From Firmicutes bacterium UBA1702 (GTDB lineage Bacteria; Bacillota; Clostridia; Peptostreptococcales; Anaerovoracaceae): DNA of 64,000 nt. The position numbers and the translations under genes were made by a program. The notes under the pieces were generated by a model. That model saw nothing but the letters and a program-made list of their open reading frames with translations, did no database searches and had not been told where the DNA came from. This document shows, piece by piece, positions 33,497 through 41,028 of this stretch. The stretch is from positions 303 to 64,302 of the forward strand of contig DCJK01000046.1 of assembly GCA_002320005.1 (NCBI GenBank), written 5' to 3'. The first letter of the stretch is position 1. The number at the start of each line of letters is the position of its first letter.

Positions 33497-34351
33497 ATGA
33501 AAAAGATCCTGAAAATATGGGCACTGCTGGTGATGATAATATCCATGGCGGTGCCGACAGCCTTTGCCGGCATTCCGGAGAAATCACAATCATTTTACGT
33601 TGCCGATTATGCCAATGTCATCAGTCAGGAAACAGAGAACTACATAGTAGAGAAAAACGGTCAGCTGGAAAACCTCTGCGGCGGGCAGATAGTTGTTGTA
33701 GCTGTAGATTTTCTTGATGGAATGGATATTGAAGACTATGCCTATAAAGTGTTTAAAGAGTGGCAGATAGGCTCTGCCGAAAAAAATAACGGGGTGTTGC
33801 TGCTCTTAGCAATAGGAGAAGATAATTACTGGTGCATTCAGGGAAAAGGACTGGAATCTGAAATTTCTTCAGGCGAGATTGATGACATGCTCTGGGAATA
33901 TCTTGAAGAAGATTTCGCATCGGCAGATTACGATGCAGGGGTCAGAAAGTTTTTTGACAAGATGTTTGTGGCGGTCAGTGAAGTATATTCAGAAGGTGAC
34001 GTCACAGAAACGAAGTCTGCCGATACAGGCAGCGTTCTCAGGATAATTTTGCTGCTGATAAAAATCCTCGTGGTTGTGATTATAATAGTAGTGATTATCA
34101 AGGGAACAAGAAAAAATCGTTATGACACGGGAGGCACCGCTGAAAGGCGCACAGATGCCGGCAGAACTAACAGACCATCGGCACGGTCTGTAATAATGCC
34201 TCGCCCGTCAAGAACGAGAAGCCGGGGAACATACAGAACAACAAGACCGACTTCCGGGTCTTCCTCCGGAAGGACATCCGTAAGCAGACCTTCAGGCCGC
34301 GGCGGAGGGGGAATAAGCCGCGGCGGAGGTGCAGGAAGAAGAGGAAGATAA
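33497..34351 (+). CDS. TPM domain membrane protein with Arg/Gly-rich tail
   Basis: 284 residues: signal peptide (1-25), a TPM (YgcG-like) domain from about 28 to 160 (FYVADYANVISQETENYI ... WCIQGKGLE), a membrane segment at about 178-197 (ILLLIKILVVVIIIVVI), and a cytoplasmic tail of about 85 residues rich in Arg, Ser, Thr and Gly, ending in RGGGG-type repeats. TPM domains have been linked to acid phosphatase activity in plants and to photosystem II repair. Together with LemA this suggests an envelope quality-control module (inference). Confidence 0.85.
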   Translation: MKKILKIWALLVMIISMAVPTAFAGIPEKSQSFYVADYANVISQETENYIVEKNGQLENLCGGQIVVVAVDFLDGMDIEDYAYKVFKEWQIGSAEKNNGVLLLLAIGEDNYWCIQGKGLESEISSGEIDDMLWEYLEEDFASADYDAGVRKFFDKMFVAVSEVYSEGDVTETKSADTGSVLRIILLLIKILVVVIIIVVIIKGTRKNRYDTGGTAERRTDAGRTNRPSARSVIMPRPSRTRSRGTYRTTRPTSGSSSGRTSVSRPSGRGGGGISRGGGAGRRGR

Positions 34352-34360
34352 TATGCAAAG

Positions 34361-34389
34361 AAAAACGAGCAGCTCAGCTGCTCGTTTTT
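34361..34389. terminator. bidirectional terminator
   Basis: AAAAACGAGCAG and CTGCTCGTTTTT form a perfect stem with A and T runs on both sides, between convergent TPM and DtxR-family genes. Confidence 0.9.
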
Positions 34390-34398
34390 AGTTAAAAT

Positions 34399-34776
34399 CT
34401 ATTTATCCTGTGAGAATTTCTCGGCATGCTTTCTGATGGCATCAAAAGTCTCATCGCTGATTATATGCTCCATGCGGCAAGCGTCCTCTGCAGCTGTCTT
34501 GCTGTTGACTCCCAGGCGCATCAGGAACTCTGTAAGCATTGTGTGCCGCTGATATATCTTTTGTGCTATCTCAAGACCTGCATCAGTAAGCGACAGATAG
34601 CCTTCTGCGCTGACGGAAACATAGCCGCCGTTTTTAAGAATACTCATTGCACGACTTACGCTGGGTTTCGAATATCCCATATATTCCCCTACATCTATGG
34701 AGCGGACTGTAGCGTTTTCTTTTGAAAGTATATAAATGGTTTCCAGATACATTTCGCCGGATTCCTGAAGATGCAT
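34399..34776 (-). CDS. DtxR/MntR-family metal-dependent repressor
   Basis: 125 residues. The N-terminal winged helix (SGEMYLETIYILSK...VRSIDVGEYMGYSKPSVSRAMSILKNGGYV) and the metal-binding dimerisation domain (RHTMLTEFLMRLGV, EDACRMEHIISDET) match DtxR/MntR. The residues MEH and ExxC/E...H supply metal ligands. No SH3 domain is present, as in MntR/short IdeR forms. It is divergent from the feo operon, whose promoter carries two palindromes that are its likely operators. The ATG at 34776 has GGGAG 8 bases away; a longer frame to 34821 lacks a site. Confidence 0.9.
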   Translation of the reverse strand: MHLQESGEMYLETIYILSKENATVRSIDVGEYMGYSKPSVSRAMSILKNGGYVSVSAEGYLSLTDAGLEIAQKIYQRHTMLTEFLMRLGVNSKTAAEDACRMEHIISDETFDAIRKHAEKFSQDK

Positions 34777-34957
34777 AGCATACACTCCCTTTCCGGGTCT
34801 GCTCATGCGCTGATGCAGCAAACCGATTCTGTTTCAAACAGCATACCACAAAACAAAAAGTAAATCAATATCGTGCAGTTATGTAATGGCATGAGGTATG
34901 GTTTCCGCAGAAGAATTTTTTAAATGTAAAAAAATGATATTTTTTTGCCGAAATGTA

Positions 34958-34986
34958 TTGACAAACCGGCGGTAAACAAATATAAT
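34958..34986 (+). promoter_or_regulatory. consensus sigma-A promoter of the feo operon
   Basis: TTGACA (34958-34963), 17 bases, TATAAT (34981-34986): a perfect match to the consensus, consistent with strong, repressor-controlled transcription. Confidence 0.92.
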
Positions 34987-34994
34987 ACATTACG

Positions 34995-35010
34995 GTTAGC
35001 GAAAGCTAAC
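34995..35010. promoter_or_regulatory. operator palindrome 1 of feo operon
   Basis: GTTAGC-GAAA-GCTAAC lies 8 bases after the -10, over the expected transcription start. Confidence 0.75.
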
Positions 35011-35027
35011 TTAAAAAATGGCAGGAA

Positions 35028-35043
35028 GTTAGCCGATGCTAAC
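35028..35043. promoter_or_regulatory. operator palindrome 2 of feo operon
   Basis: GTTAGC-CGAT-GCTAAC, 33 bases (about three helical turns) after palindrome 1 and so on the same DNA face. Confidence 0.75.
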
Positions 35044-35081
35044 ATAATGAAATGCATATATTTTTAAAAGAGGGTGAGAAA

Positions 35082-35294
35082 ATGATGCCGCTTACATTGG
35101 CTGAGGTAGGGGAAGAAAACATCATTAAAAAAATCGGAGGCAGACAGGAGGTTAGGAGCCACCTGGAAAATCTGGGGTTTATTGCAGGAGGAGCAGTTAC
35201 TGTGATAAATACCATAGGTGGCAATGTCATAGTAAACGTTAAAGAATCCAGAATTGCCATAAGCAAGGAAATGGCGCAGAAAATAATGATATAA
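35082..35294 (+). CDS. feoA: FeoA-family protein 1
   Basis: 70 residues, a single SH3-like FeoA domain (LTLAEVGEENIIKKIGG ... HLENLGFIAGGAVTV). FeoA is a small cytoplasmic partner of FeoB. This copy has a divergent C-terminal strand (RIAISKEMAQKIMI) compared with the second. The ATG at 35082 follows GAGGGTGAG; upstream ATGs lack a site. Confidence 0.9.
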   Translation: MMPLTLAEVGEENIIKKIGGRQEVRSHLENLGFIAGGAVTVINTIGGNVIVNVKESRIAISKEMAQKIMI

Positions 35295-35337
35295 AAACCG
35301 AGCATGGCGGTAATTAAATTTCAGGAGGAAAATAAAA

Positions 35338-35559
35338 ATGAAAACACTCAGGCAGGCTAAAGTGGGCGACACCTCAAAGGTGGTAAAGCTCCACGGCGAA
35401 GGAGCGGTTAAGAGGCGAATTATGGATATGGGCATTACCAAAGGTACCGAAGTGCATATAAGAAAAGTTGCACCTTTAGGTGATCCGGTGGAAGTCACAG
35501 TAAGAGGGTATGAGCTTTCCATAAGAAAAGCTGATGCAGAAATGATAGAAATTGAATGA
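35338..35559 (+). CDS. feoA: FeoA-family protein 2
   Basis: 73 residues. RRIMDMGITKGTEVHIRKVAPLGDPVEVTVRGYELSIRKADAEMIEIE is the canonical FeoA sequence, close to the FeoA domain fused to the first FeoB (6737). It lies 43 bases after FeoA 1 with an AGGAGG site. Tandem feoA-feoA-feoB order is common in Clostridia. Confidence 0.93.
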   Translation: MKTLRQAKVGDTSKVVKLHGEGAVKRRIMDMGITKGTEVHIRKVAPLGDPVEVTVRGYELSIRKADAEMIEIE

Positions 35560-35600
35560 TGAGTTATATGGGGCATGCGCCCTATATTATTTGGAATTAA

Positions 35601-35616
35601 GTTAGCTTGAGCTAAC
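35601..35616. promoter_or_regulatory. operator palindrome 3, between feoA and feoB
   Basis: GTTAGC-TTGA-GCTAAC within the 98-base gap before feoB. It may serve an internal promoter or act as a roadblock; no convincing -35/-10 pair is seen. Confidence 0.65.
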
Positions 35617-35657
35617 TTAATTCGGAATGTAAAAAAACAGAAAGCGAGGAAATATAA

Positions 35658-38072
35658 ATGGGACTGCGAATAGCTCTGGCGGGAAATCCCAACAGCGGCA
35701 AAACAACTCTGTTTAATGCATTGACCGGCTCCAACCAGTTTGTTGGGAACTGGCCGGGAGTAACGGTGGAAAAGAAAGAAGGAAAACTGAAAAAGCAGGA
35801 GGGAGTGGTTGTTACCGACCTTCCGGGAATCTACTCTCTTTCACCTTACACACTGGAAGAAGTAGTGGCGAGGAATTATCTGATAAATGAAAGACCTGAT
35901 GCTATTCTCAACATCATAGACGGCACAAACCTGGAAAGAAACCTGTATCTGACAACTCAGCTGACAGAATTGGGGATTCCGGTGGTTGTTGCTATAAATA
36001 TGATGGATGTTGTCAGAAAAAACGGAGACAAGATAAATACCGAAGAGCTGTCAAGAGCCCTGGGATGCAAGATAGTTGAGATATCTGCTCTCAAGGGTGA
36101 AGGAATAAATGAGGCAGCGCAGGCGGCAGTAGATGCGGCAAAGAACGGAAAAACCGTTCCTATGCATACCTTTTCCGGGACAGTAGAGCATGCAATAGCC
36201 CATATAGAAGAAGCGGCCGTTCATGACATGCCGGAAGAACAGCAGAGATGGTATGCAATCAAAATCTTTGAGAGGGACGACAAGGTTCTTCAGCAGCTGC
36301 AGCTGGACAGTGCTGTGCTGGCGCACATAGAGAAAGATATAAAAACGGTGGAAGAAGAAATGGATGATGATGCGGAATCCATTATAACCAATGACAGATA
36401 TGTTTACATAGGAGAGATAATCAAGGGATGCTATAAAAAGAAATCAGCAGGCAAGCTTTCCACTTCCGACAAGATAGACAAGGTGGTCACAAACCGGTTC
36501 CTTGCGCTGCCTATCTTTGCAGTGGTAATGTTTCTTGTATACTACATTTCGGTATCAACTGTGGGAAGCATTGCCACAGACTGGGCTAATGACGGGGTCT
36601 TTGGTGACGGCTGGCACCTTTTCGGAATCGGCACATCTCAGTATGAGGAAGCAATAAATACATATGCTAAAGAAAATGTATGGACGGATGAGATGATTGC
36701 TGCGGTCAATGCGGCTGAGGAAAGAGGCGTAGTCGGAGCGGAAGACATCAAGTCCGCCATTGAAGAGGAGGATTTCAGTGCCTTTGATGAGGCTTACGGA
36801 TCTTTTGCTGATTCGCTGGCAAAAGAAGGATATGACATTTCAGGCATATATGAGGCAGCTCTGGGAGATGAAGCAGAAGGGGTTCCTGACACATCAGAGT
36901 ACGGAGTATGGGTTCCGGGAATTCCGGTGCTGGTGGAAAGCGGTCTTGATTCCATCAACAGTCCGGAATGGCTCAGCAGCTTGCTGCTGGATGGCATTGT
37001 AGGCGGAGTGGGGGCTGTCCTGGGCTTTGTGCCGCAAATGCTGGTGCTTTTCATACTTCTGGCATTCCTTGAAGCCTGTGGGTACATGGCGCGTATTGCC
37101 TTCGTATTGGACCGTGTATTCCGTAAATTCGGCCTTTCAGGCAAATCTTTTATTCCTATGCTTATCGGAACAGGCTGCGGAGTACCTGGAATAATGGCTT
37201 CTCGTACCATAGAAAACGAAAGGGATCGCCGAATGACCATCATGACTACCACGTTTATACCATGCGGTGCAAAACTCCCGATTATTGCCCTTATTGCCAG
37301 TGCGCTTTTCGGAGGCGCGTGGTGGGTAGCTCCAAGTGCATATTTTGTAGGAATAGCAGCTATAATAATTTCCGGAATCATGCTTAAAAAGACAAGAATG
37401 TTTGCGGGAGATCCGGCGCCTTTCGTTATGGAACTTCCGGCGTATCACTGGCCTACAGTTGGAAATGTTCTGCGATCCATGTGGGAAAGAGCGTGGTCCT
37501 TTATCAAAAAGGCAGGAACAATAATATTGCTGGCTTCGATAGTAATCTGGGCAGGCTCATGCTTCGGCAGGGTGGATGGAGCCTTTACTTTCAGCACAGA
37601 GATGGAGCTGGAAAACAGCATCCTGGGAATGGTCGGAGGAGCCCTTTGCTGGATATTCAAGCCGCTGGGCTTCGGAAACATCAAGGCTACCGTGGCAACT
37701 ATAATGGGGCTGGTTGCCAAGGAGGAAGTTGTAGGTGTATTCGGAGTTCTGGACTTCGAAGGAATGACAAAACTGGCAGCCTACTCCTTCCTGGTGTTCA
37801 ATCTTCTGTGTGCACCTTGCTTTGCGGCCATCGGTGCCATAAAGAGAGAAATGAACTCGGCAAAATGGACATGGTTTGCCATAGGATATCAGTGCCTTTT
37901 CGCCTATGCGGTTTCGCTGATGATATATCAGATCGGATCAATCTTTGCGGGAGGAATGAATTTTATAGGACTGATTGCAGCTCTTGCTGTGCTGGCAGCT
38001 ATGCTATATATGCTGTTTAAACCGTATAAGGAAGCAACAAAGCTGACCAAAAATGTAGATACTGCAAAGTAA
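35658..38072 (+). CDS. feoB: ferrous iron transporter FeoB with enlarged extracytoplasmic loop
   Basis: 804 residues. G domain: GNPNSGKTT (P-loop, about 8-16), DLPGIYSLSPY, NMMD. The first permease helix is at about 282-302. Then comes an insertion of about 115 residues (about 305-420), acidic and soluble (KENVWTDEMIAAVNAAEERG...), before the next helix and Gate motif. The other FeoB in this window, which is 796 residues only because of its FeoA domain, lacks this insert. The rest (ACGYMARIAFV, MLIGTGCGVPGIMASR) is standard. Fourth gene unit of the iron operon, preceded by palindrome 3. Confidence 0.95.
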   Translation: MGLRIALAGNPNSGKTTLFNALTGSNQFVGNWPGVTVEKKEGKLKKQEGVVVTDLPGIYSLSPYTLEEVVARNYLINERPDAILNIIDGTNLERNLYLTTQLTELGIPVVVAINMMDVVRKNGDKINTEELSRALGCKIVEISALKGEGINEAAQAAVDAAKNGKTVPMHTFSGTVEHAIAHIEEAAVHDMPEEQQRWYAIKIFERDDKVLQQLQLDSAVLAHIEKDIKTVEEEMDDDAESIITNDRYVYIGEIIKGCYKKKSAGKLSTSDKIDKVVTNRFLALPIFAVVMFLVYYISVSTVGSIATDWANDGVFGDGWHLFGIGTSQYEEAINTYAKENVWTDEMIAAVNAAEERGVVGAEDIKSAIEEEDFSAFDEAYGSFADSLAKEGYDISGIYEAALGDEAEGVPDTSEYGVWVPGIPVLVESGLDSINSPEWLSSLLLDGIVGGVGAVLGFVPQMLVLFILLAFLEACGYMARIAFVLDRVFRKFGLSGKSFIPMLIGTGCGVPGIMASRTIENERDRRMTIMTTTFIPCGAKLPIIALIASALFGGAWWVAPSAYFVGIAAIIISGIMLKKTRMFAGDPAPFVMELPAYHWPTVGNVLRSMWERAWSFIKKAGTIILLASIVIWAGSCFGRVDGAFTFSTEMELENSILGMVGGALCWIFKPLGFGNIKATVATIMGLVAKEEVVGVFGVLDFEGMTKLAAYSFLVFNLLCAPCFAAIGAIKREMNSAKWTWFAIGYQCLFAYAVSLMIYQIGSIFAGGMNFIGLIAALAVLAAMLYMLFKPYKEATKLTKNVDTAK

Positions 38073-38099
38073 GAGTTATAATAATGATAGGAGGAGACA

Positions 38100-38276
38100 A
38101 TGCTTACATGGATTTGTAAAAATATAGGCGTGATTATAATATGTGCGGTTCTCATTGCCATAGTTGCCGCCATAATCATAAGCATGATAAGAAATAAAAA
38201 GAAAGGCAGATCCTCCTGCGGCTGCGGCTGCTCATGCTGCCCTATGGAGGAAACCTGTCACACAGACAAAATATAA
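38100..38276 (+). CDS. FeoB-associated Cys-rich membrane protein 1
   Basis: 58 residues, too short for usual gene cut-offs. One N-terminal membrane helix (about 9-28), a basic stretch (RNKKKGR), then a cysteine cluster (SCGCGCSCCPMEETCH). This is the FeoB-associated Cys-rich pattern (Pfam family next to feoB). It could pass Fe2+ from or to FeoB, or sense it; function unproven. GGAGGAGA precedes the ATG, 27 bases after feoB. Confidence 0.85.
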   Translation: MLTWICKNIGVIIICAVLIAIVAAIIISMIRNKKKGRSSCGCGCSCCPMEETCHTDKI

Positions 38277-38284
38277 AAAATAAA

Positions 38285-38310
38285 AGGCCGTTTACCCGGC
38301 CTATTATTTT
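38285..38310 (+). terminator. possible terminator after Cys-rich protein 1
   Basis: AGGCCG and CGGCCT form a 6-bp stem followed by ATTATTTT. It may be leaky. A further GTTAGC (38319-38324) with a loosely placed CTAAT follows, possibly a degenerate operator for the next genes. Confidence 0.5.
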
Positions 38311-38355
38311 AAACGCTGGTTAGCGTGTGATAACTAATCGGGAGGAGGAATTGAA

Positions 38356-38643
38356 ATGAGCATAGTTATAGTAGGGGGAAATGAATGCATGACTCACAAA
38401 TATAAAGAACTATGCAGCGAATACAGCTGCAAAGCCAAGGTGTATCCAAAGATGGCCAGAGGAATTCAGAATATGGGAAAGCCTGACCTGCTGGTATTGT
38501 TCACCAATACGGTGTCACATAAAATGATAAAGTGTGCTTTAAGCGAGAGCAGAGGTAACGAGACAAGAGTTGTCAGATCGCATTCAAGCTCAATGCAGGC
38601 GCTGAAAAACATATTGGAGAAATATACTGCAGGCAATATGTAA
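38356..38643 (+). CDS. DUF2325 protein
   Basis: 95 residues, a small alpha/beta domain beginning MSIVIVGGNECM, with the later motif FTNTVSHKMIKCAL typical of DUF2325. The three cysteines near the start (C11, C20, C25) could bind metal or be redox active. No activity is known. Its position between feoB and a DUF3793 gene suggests a role in iron or Fe-S handling (inference). Strong GAGGAGG site. Confidence 0.85.
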   Translation: MSIVIVGGNECMTHKYKELCSEYSCKAKVYPKMARGIQNMGKPDLLVLFTNTVSHKMIKCALSESRGNETRVVRSHSSSMQALKNILEKYTAGNM

Positions 38644-38654
38644 AAGGAGAAGAA

Positions 38655-39206
38655 ATGTCTGAAGAAATGCTTATTCGTCATTGTTCGCCTACATTAGCCG
38701 GCATAAAAACAGCTAACATGTTTACCTGCTGTTTTGAAAATCCGGAAGATATAAAAAGGGATATCCGGAAGCTTAACAGCATGCTTGTTAAAAATGGACT
38801 CAAAGCTCTTCCTCTCAGGTTCAGCGGAAATAGAGCCCTTATATATGTTTACCGACCGACAAGGCTTACAGAAGATCTAAAAAACCGTACAGCCGGCTGC
38901 ATCCTTTCCGGGCTGGGATATGAAGGAAAAACTACCCGGCAGTGTATTGTACATCTGAAAAGAAGAATATGCCAGCAAGCAGAGTTCCCACATGAGATAG
39001 GTCTGTTTCTGGGATATCCGCCCGAAGATGTGAAAGGCTTCATGGAAAAAGGAGCACACGAATGTAAATGCACAGGCATGTGGAAGGTGTACGGAAACGT
39101 TGAAGAGGCGCAGCGGCTATTCAAACAATATAAGAAATGTGTGGATATATATCTGACATTATTTTCTGAAGGCAGGGAAGTAAAACGACTCATTGTTGCT
39201 TCGTAG
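38655..39206 (+). CDS. DUF3793 protein
   Basis: 183 residues. HCSPTLAGIKTANMF at the start, GNRALIYVYRP in the middle and FPHEIGLFLGYPPEDVKGF with KCTGMWKVYG at the end are the conserved DUF3793 segments. Cysteines in HECKCTG and elsewhere may bind a metal. The function is unknown; the family is largely clostridial. It is 11 bases after the DUF2325 gene and 107 before the second Cys-rich gene, within the iron locus. Confidence 0.88.
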   Translation: MSEEMLIRHCSPTLAGIKTANMFTCCFENPEDIKRDIRKLNSMLVKNGLKALPLRFSGNRALIYVYRPTRLTEDLKNRTAGCILSGLGYEGKTTRQCIVHLKRRICQQAEFPHEIGLFLGYPPEDVKGFMEKGAHECKCTGMWKVYGNVEEAQRLFKQYKKCVDIYLTLFSEGREVKRLIVAS

Positions 39207-39313
39207 CTTCCCGAAGGTTATCGCAAAATGTATCTGCCTTTGGTAATGAAACAGTAAATTGACAACTGCGGCTCTCTGCGCAATAATGTACATAAGCAGA
39301 GGAGGACCGGATA

Positions 39314-39493
39314 ATGTACAGATTTTTTGCGGAAAATGCAGGAACCATATTTGTTGCGGCTCTGGTAGCCGCAGCAGTTATATTAATAATACGAAAAATG
39401 TTACATGACAGAAAAAACGGCAGAACTTCCTGCGGATGCAGCTGTGGCTGTGCCGGCTGCCCTTCCGCGGTCAACTGCCGCAAAAATAAATGA
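39314..39493 (+). CDS. FeoB-associated-type Cys-rich membrane protein 2
   Basis: 59 residues: N-terminal membrane helix (about 9-27), KMLHDRKNGR, then SCGCSCGCAGCPSAVNC. It is a second copy of the type found at 38100, with the same layout of membrane helix, basic patch and Cys cluster. AGAGGAGG precedes the ATG. Having two such proteins at one feo locus is notable. Confidence 0.82.
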   Translation: MYRFFAENAGTIFVAALVAAAVILIIRKMLHDRKNGRTSCGCSCGCAGCPSAVNCRKNK

Positions 39494-39528
39494 CCTCTTA
39501 TTTGCAAATTTAAGTACAACATGTGACA

Positions 39529-39565
39529 GCAAAAAACTCCGCCCATGTGAGAGCGGAGTTTTTGC
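39529..39565. terminator. bidirectional terminator at end of the iron locus
   Basis: CAAAAAACTCCGC pairs with GCGGAGTTTTTG around a 10-base loop, between convergent genes. Confidence 0.85.
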
Positions 39566-40462
39566 TTATTCTTTTACAAGTTCCTTCACTGATGCGGCAA
39601 GACCTGCAAGACCTTGTATTTCAGAAGGTATTATTATCTTTGTCGCCTGTCCGTCGGCAGCCTTCTGGAATGCTTCAAGACTCTTGAGACGGATAACAGC
39701 ATCATCGGCACCGGCTTCCTTTATCATTTTAAGACCGTCGGCAGTTGCTTTGTTTATCATAAGAATTGCTTCGGACTGACCTTCAGCCTCTTTGATTGCA
39801 GTCTGTTTCTTGGCCTCTGCCTGAAGAATTGCAGCCTCTTTCTGGCCTTCAGCGATAAGCACCTGGGACTTCTTTTCACCTTCTGCAATGAGGATGGCTT
39901 CACGTCTTTCACGTTCTGCTCTCATCTGCTTTTCCATGGCTACCTGAATGTCCTTTGGAGGAGTGATGTTTTTTACCTCAACACGGTTTATTTTGATACC
40001 CCATGGATCAGTTGCCTCATCCAGAACCATTCTTATCTTTGTATTTATATGCTCACGGCTGGTAAGAGATTCATCCAGTTCAAGTTCACCGATTATATTT
40101 CTCAGCGTAGTTGCGGTAAGATTTTCGATGGCGTCCATAGGACTTTCCACACCGTAAGTATAGAGCTTAGGGTCTGTAATCTGGAAGTACACAACAGTAT
40201 CGATTTCCATAGTTACATTGTCTTTCGTTATAACAGGCTGAGGCGGGAAGTCAATAACCTTTTCTTTTAAAGAAACTTTCCTGGAGATCTTGTCGATTAG
40301 AGGAATTTTAAAGTGCAGACCTACCTGCCATGTTCCATGGTATGCACCAAGTCTTTCTACGACATAGGCTCTTGCCTGCGGCACAATTCGAATGTTGGAT
40401 ACCAGCAGCCATATTATAAAGCCGATGGCAATGAATACAATTACAAGTTTAAAAATTTCCAT
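39566..40462 (-). CDS. SPFH/band 7 protein (stomatin-like, QmcA type)
   Basis: 298 residues: N-terminal membrane anchor (1-23), band 7 domain (RIVPQARAYVVERLGAYHGTWQ ... VVYFQITDP), then a long Ala/Glu/Lys coiled coil (RAERERREAILIAEGEKKSQVLIAEGQ). Such proteins form ring oligomers on the membrane. The NfeD gene directly upstream is the classic partner, and the pair is thought to organise membrane microdomains. Confidence 0.93.
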   Translation of the reverse strand: MEIFKLVIVFIAIGFIIWLLVSNIRIVPQARAYVVERLGAYHGTWQVGLHFKIPLIDKISRKVSLKEKVIDFPPQPVITKDNVTMEIDTVVYFQITDPKLYTYGVESPMDAIENLTATTLRNIIGELELDESLTSREHINTKIRMVLDEATDPWGIKINRVEVKNITPPKDIQVAMEKQMRAERERREAILIAEGEKKSQVLIAEGQKEAAILQAEAKKQTAIKEAEGQSEAILMINKATADGLKMIKEAGADDAVIRLKSLEAFQKAADGQATKIIIPSEIQGLAGLAASVKELVKE

Positions 40463-40490
40463 AAATTCTCAATCCTTTCCTTTTATCGTT

Positions 40491-40937
40491 TTACTTGGGT
40501 ATTACAATCAGCTTTACCCCTTCAATGGCGATAACTTTTACGAGACGATCTTTTTCGATTGTTTCATCGTCTTTTCCCAGTGCAGACCATACCTGACCGT
40601 TGATCTTGACTTGTCCGACTGTCAATGGTCTGATTTCTTCCGTTACAATTCCTGTTTCCCCTATGAGCGCATCAACATTGGTGCTTTCGCTGCCTGTTCT
40701 GAGTTTTTCTACGAAAATTTTCCGTGTAAAAACAAGAAGACAGCAGGAAACTGCAAGGAAAATTACAACCTGGGCGAGAACCGGGACATTGAGCAGAGAG
40801 AGCACGAAGGCTGCGAAAGCGCCTGCGGCAAACCATATTGTTGCAAGTCCGACGGTGATTGCCTCAATGATGAGGAAAATTACTGCCAGAGCCAGCCATA
40901 TGACGGCCATGCTGACAGAAATTCCGAAAATAGTCAT
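40491..40937 (-). CDS. NfeD-like protein
   Basis: 148 residues: three to four membrane helices in the first 80 residues, then a C-terminal OB-fold (GETGIVTEEIRPLTVGQVKINGQVWSAL), the NfeD1b short type without the protease domain. Encoded 28 bases before the SPFH gene in the same direction, with GAAAGGGG before the ATG. Confidence 0.9.
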   Translation of the reverse strand: MTIFGISVSMAVIWLALAVIFLIIEAITVGLATIWFAAGAFAAFVLSLLNVPVLAQVVIFLAVSCCLLVFTRKIFVEKLRTGSESTNVDALIGETGIVTEEIRPLTVGQVKINGQVWSALGKDDETIEKDRLVKVIAIEGVKLIVIPK

Positions 40938-41028
40938 GATTTCCCCTTTCTGATTTTTTTACATAATTATATCATTTTTATTTACAGCAGGCTACTCTTA
41001 TATTTTGCCGGAGCACAAGTATCCTGTA

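Noticed and set aside
38690..38740. TTAGC and GCTAAC within the DUF3793 gene as another iron operator
   Set aside because: The two halves are about 15 bases apart and lie within coding sequence, unlike the 4-base spacing of the four real copies.
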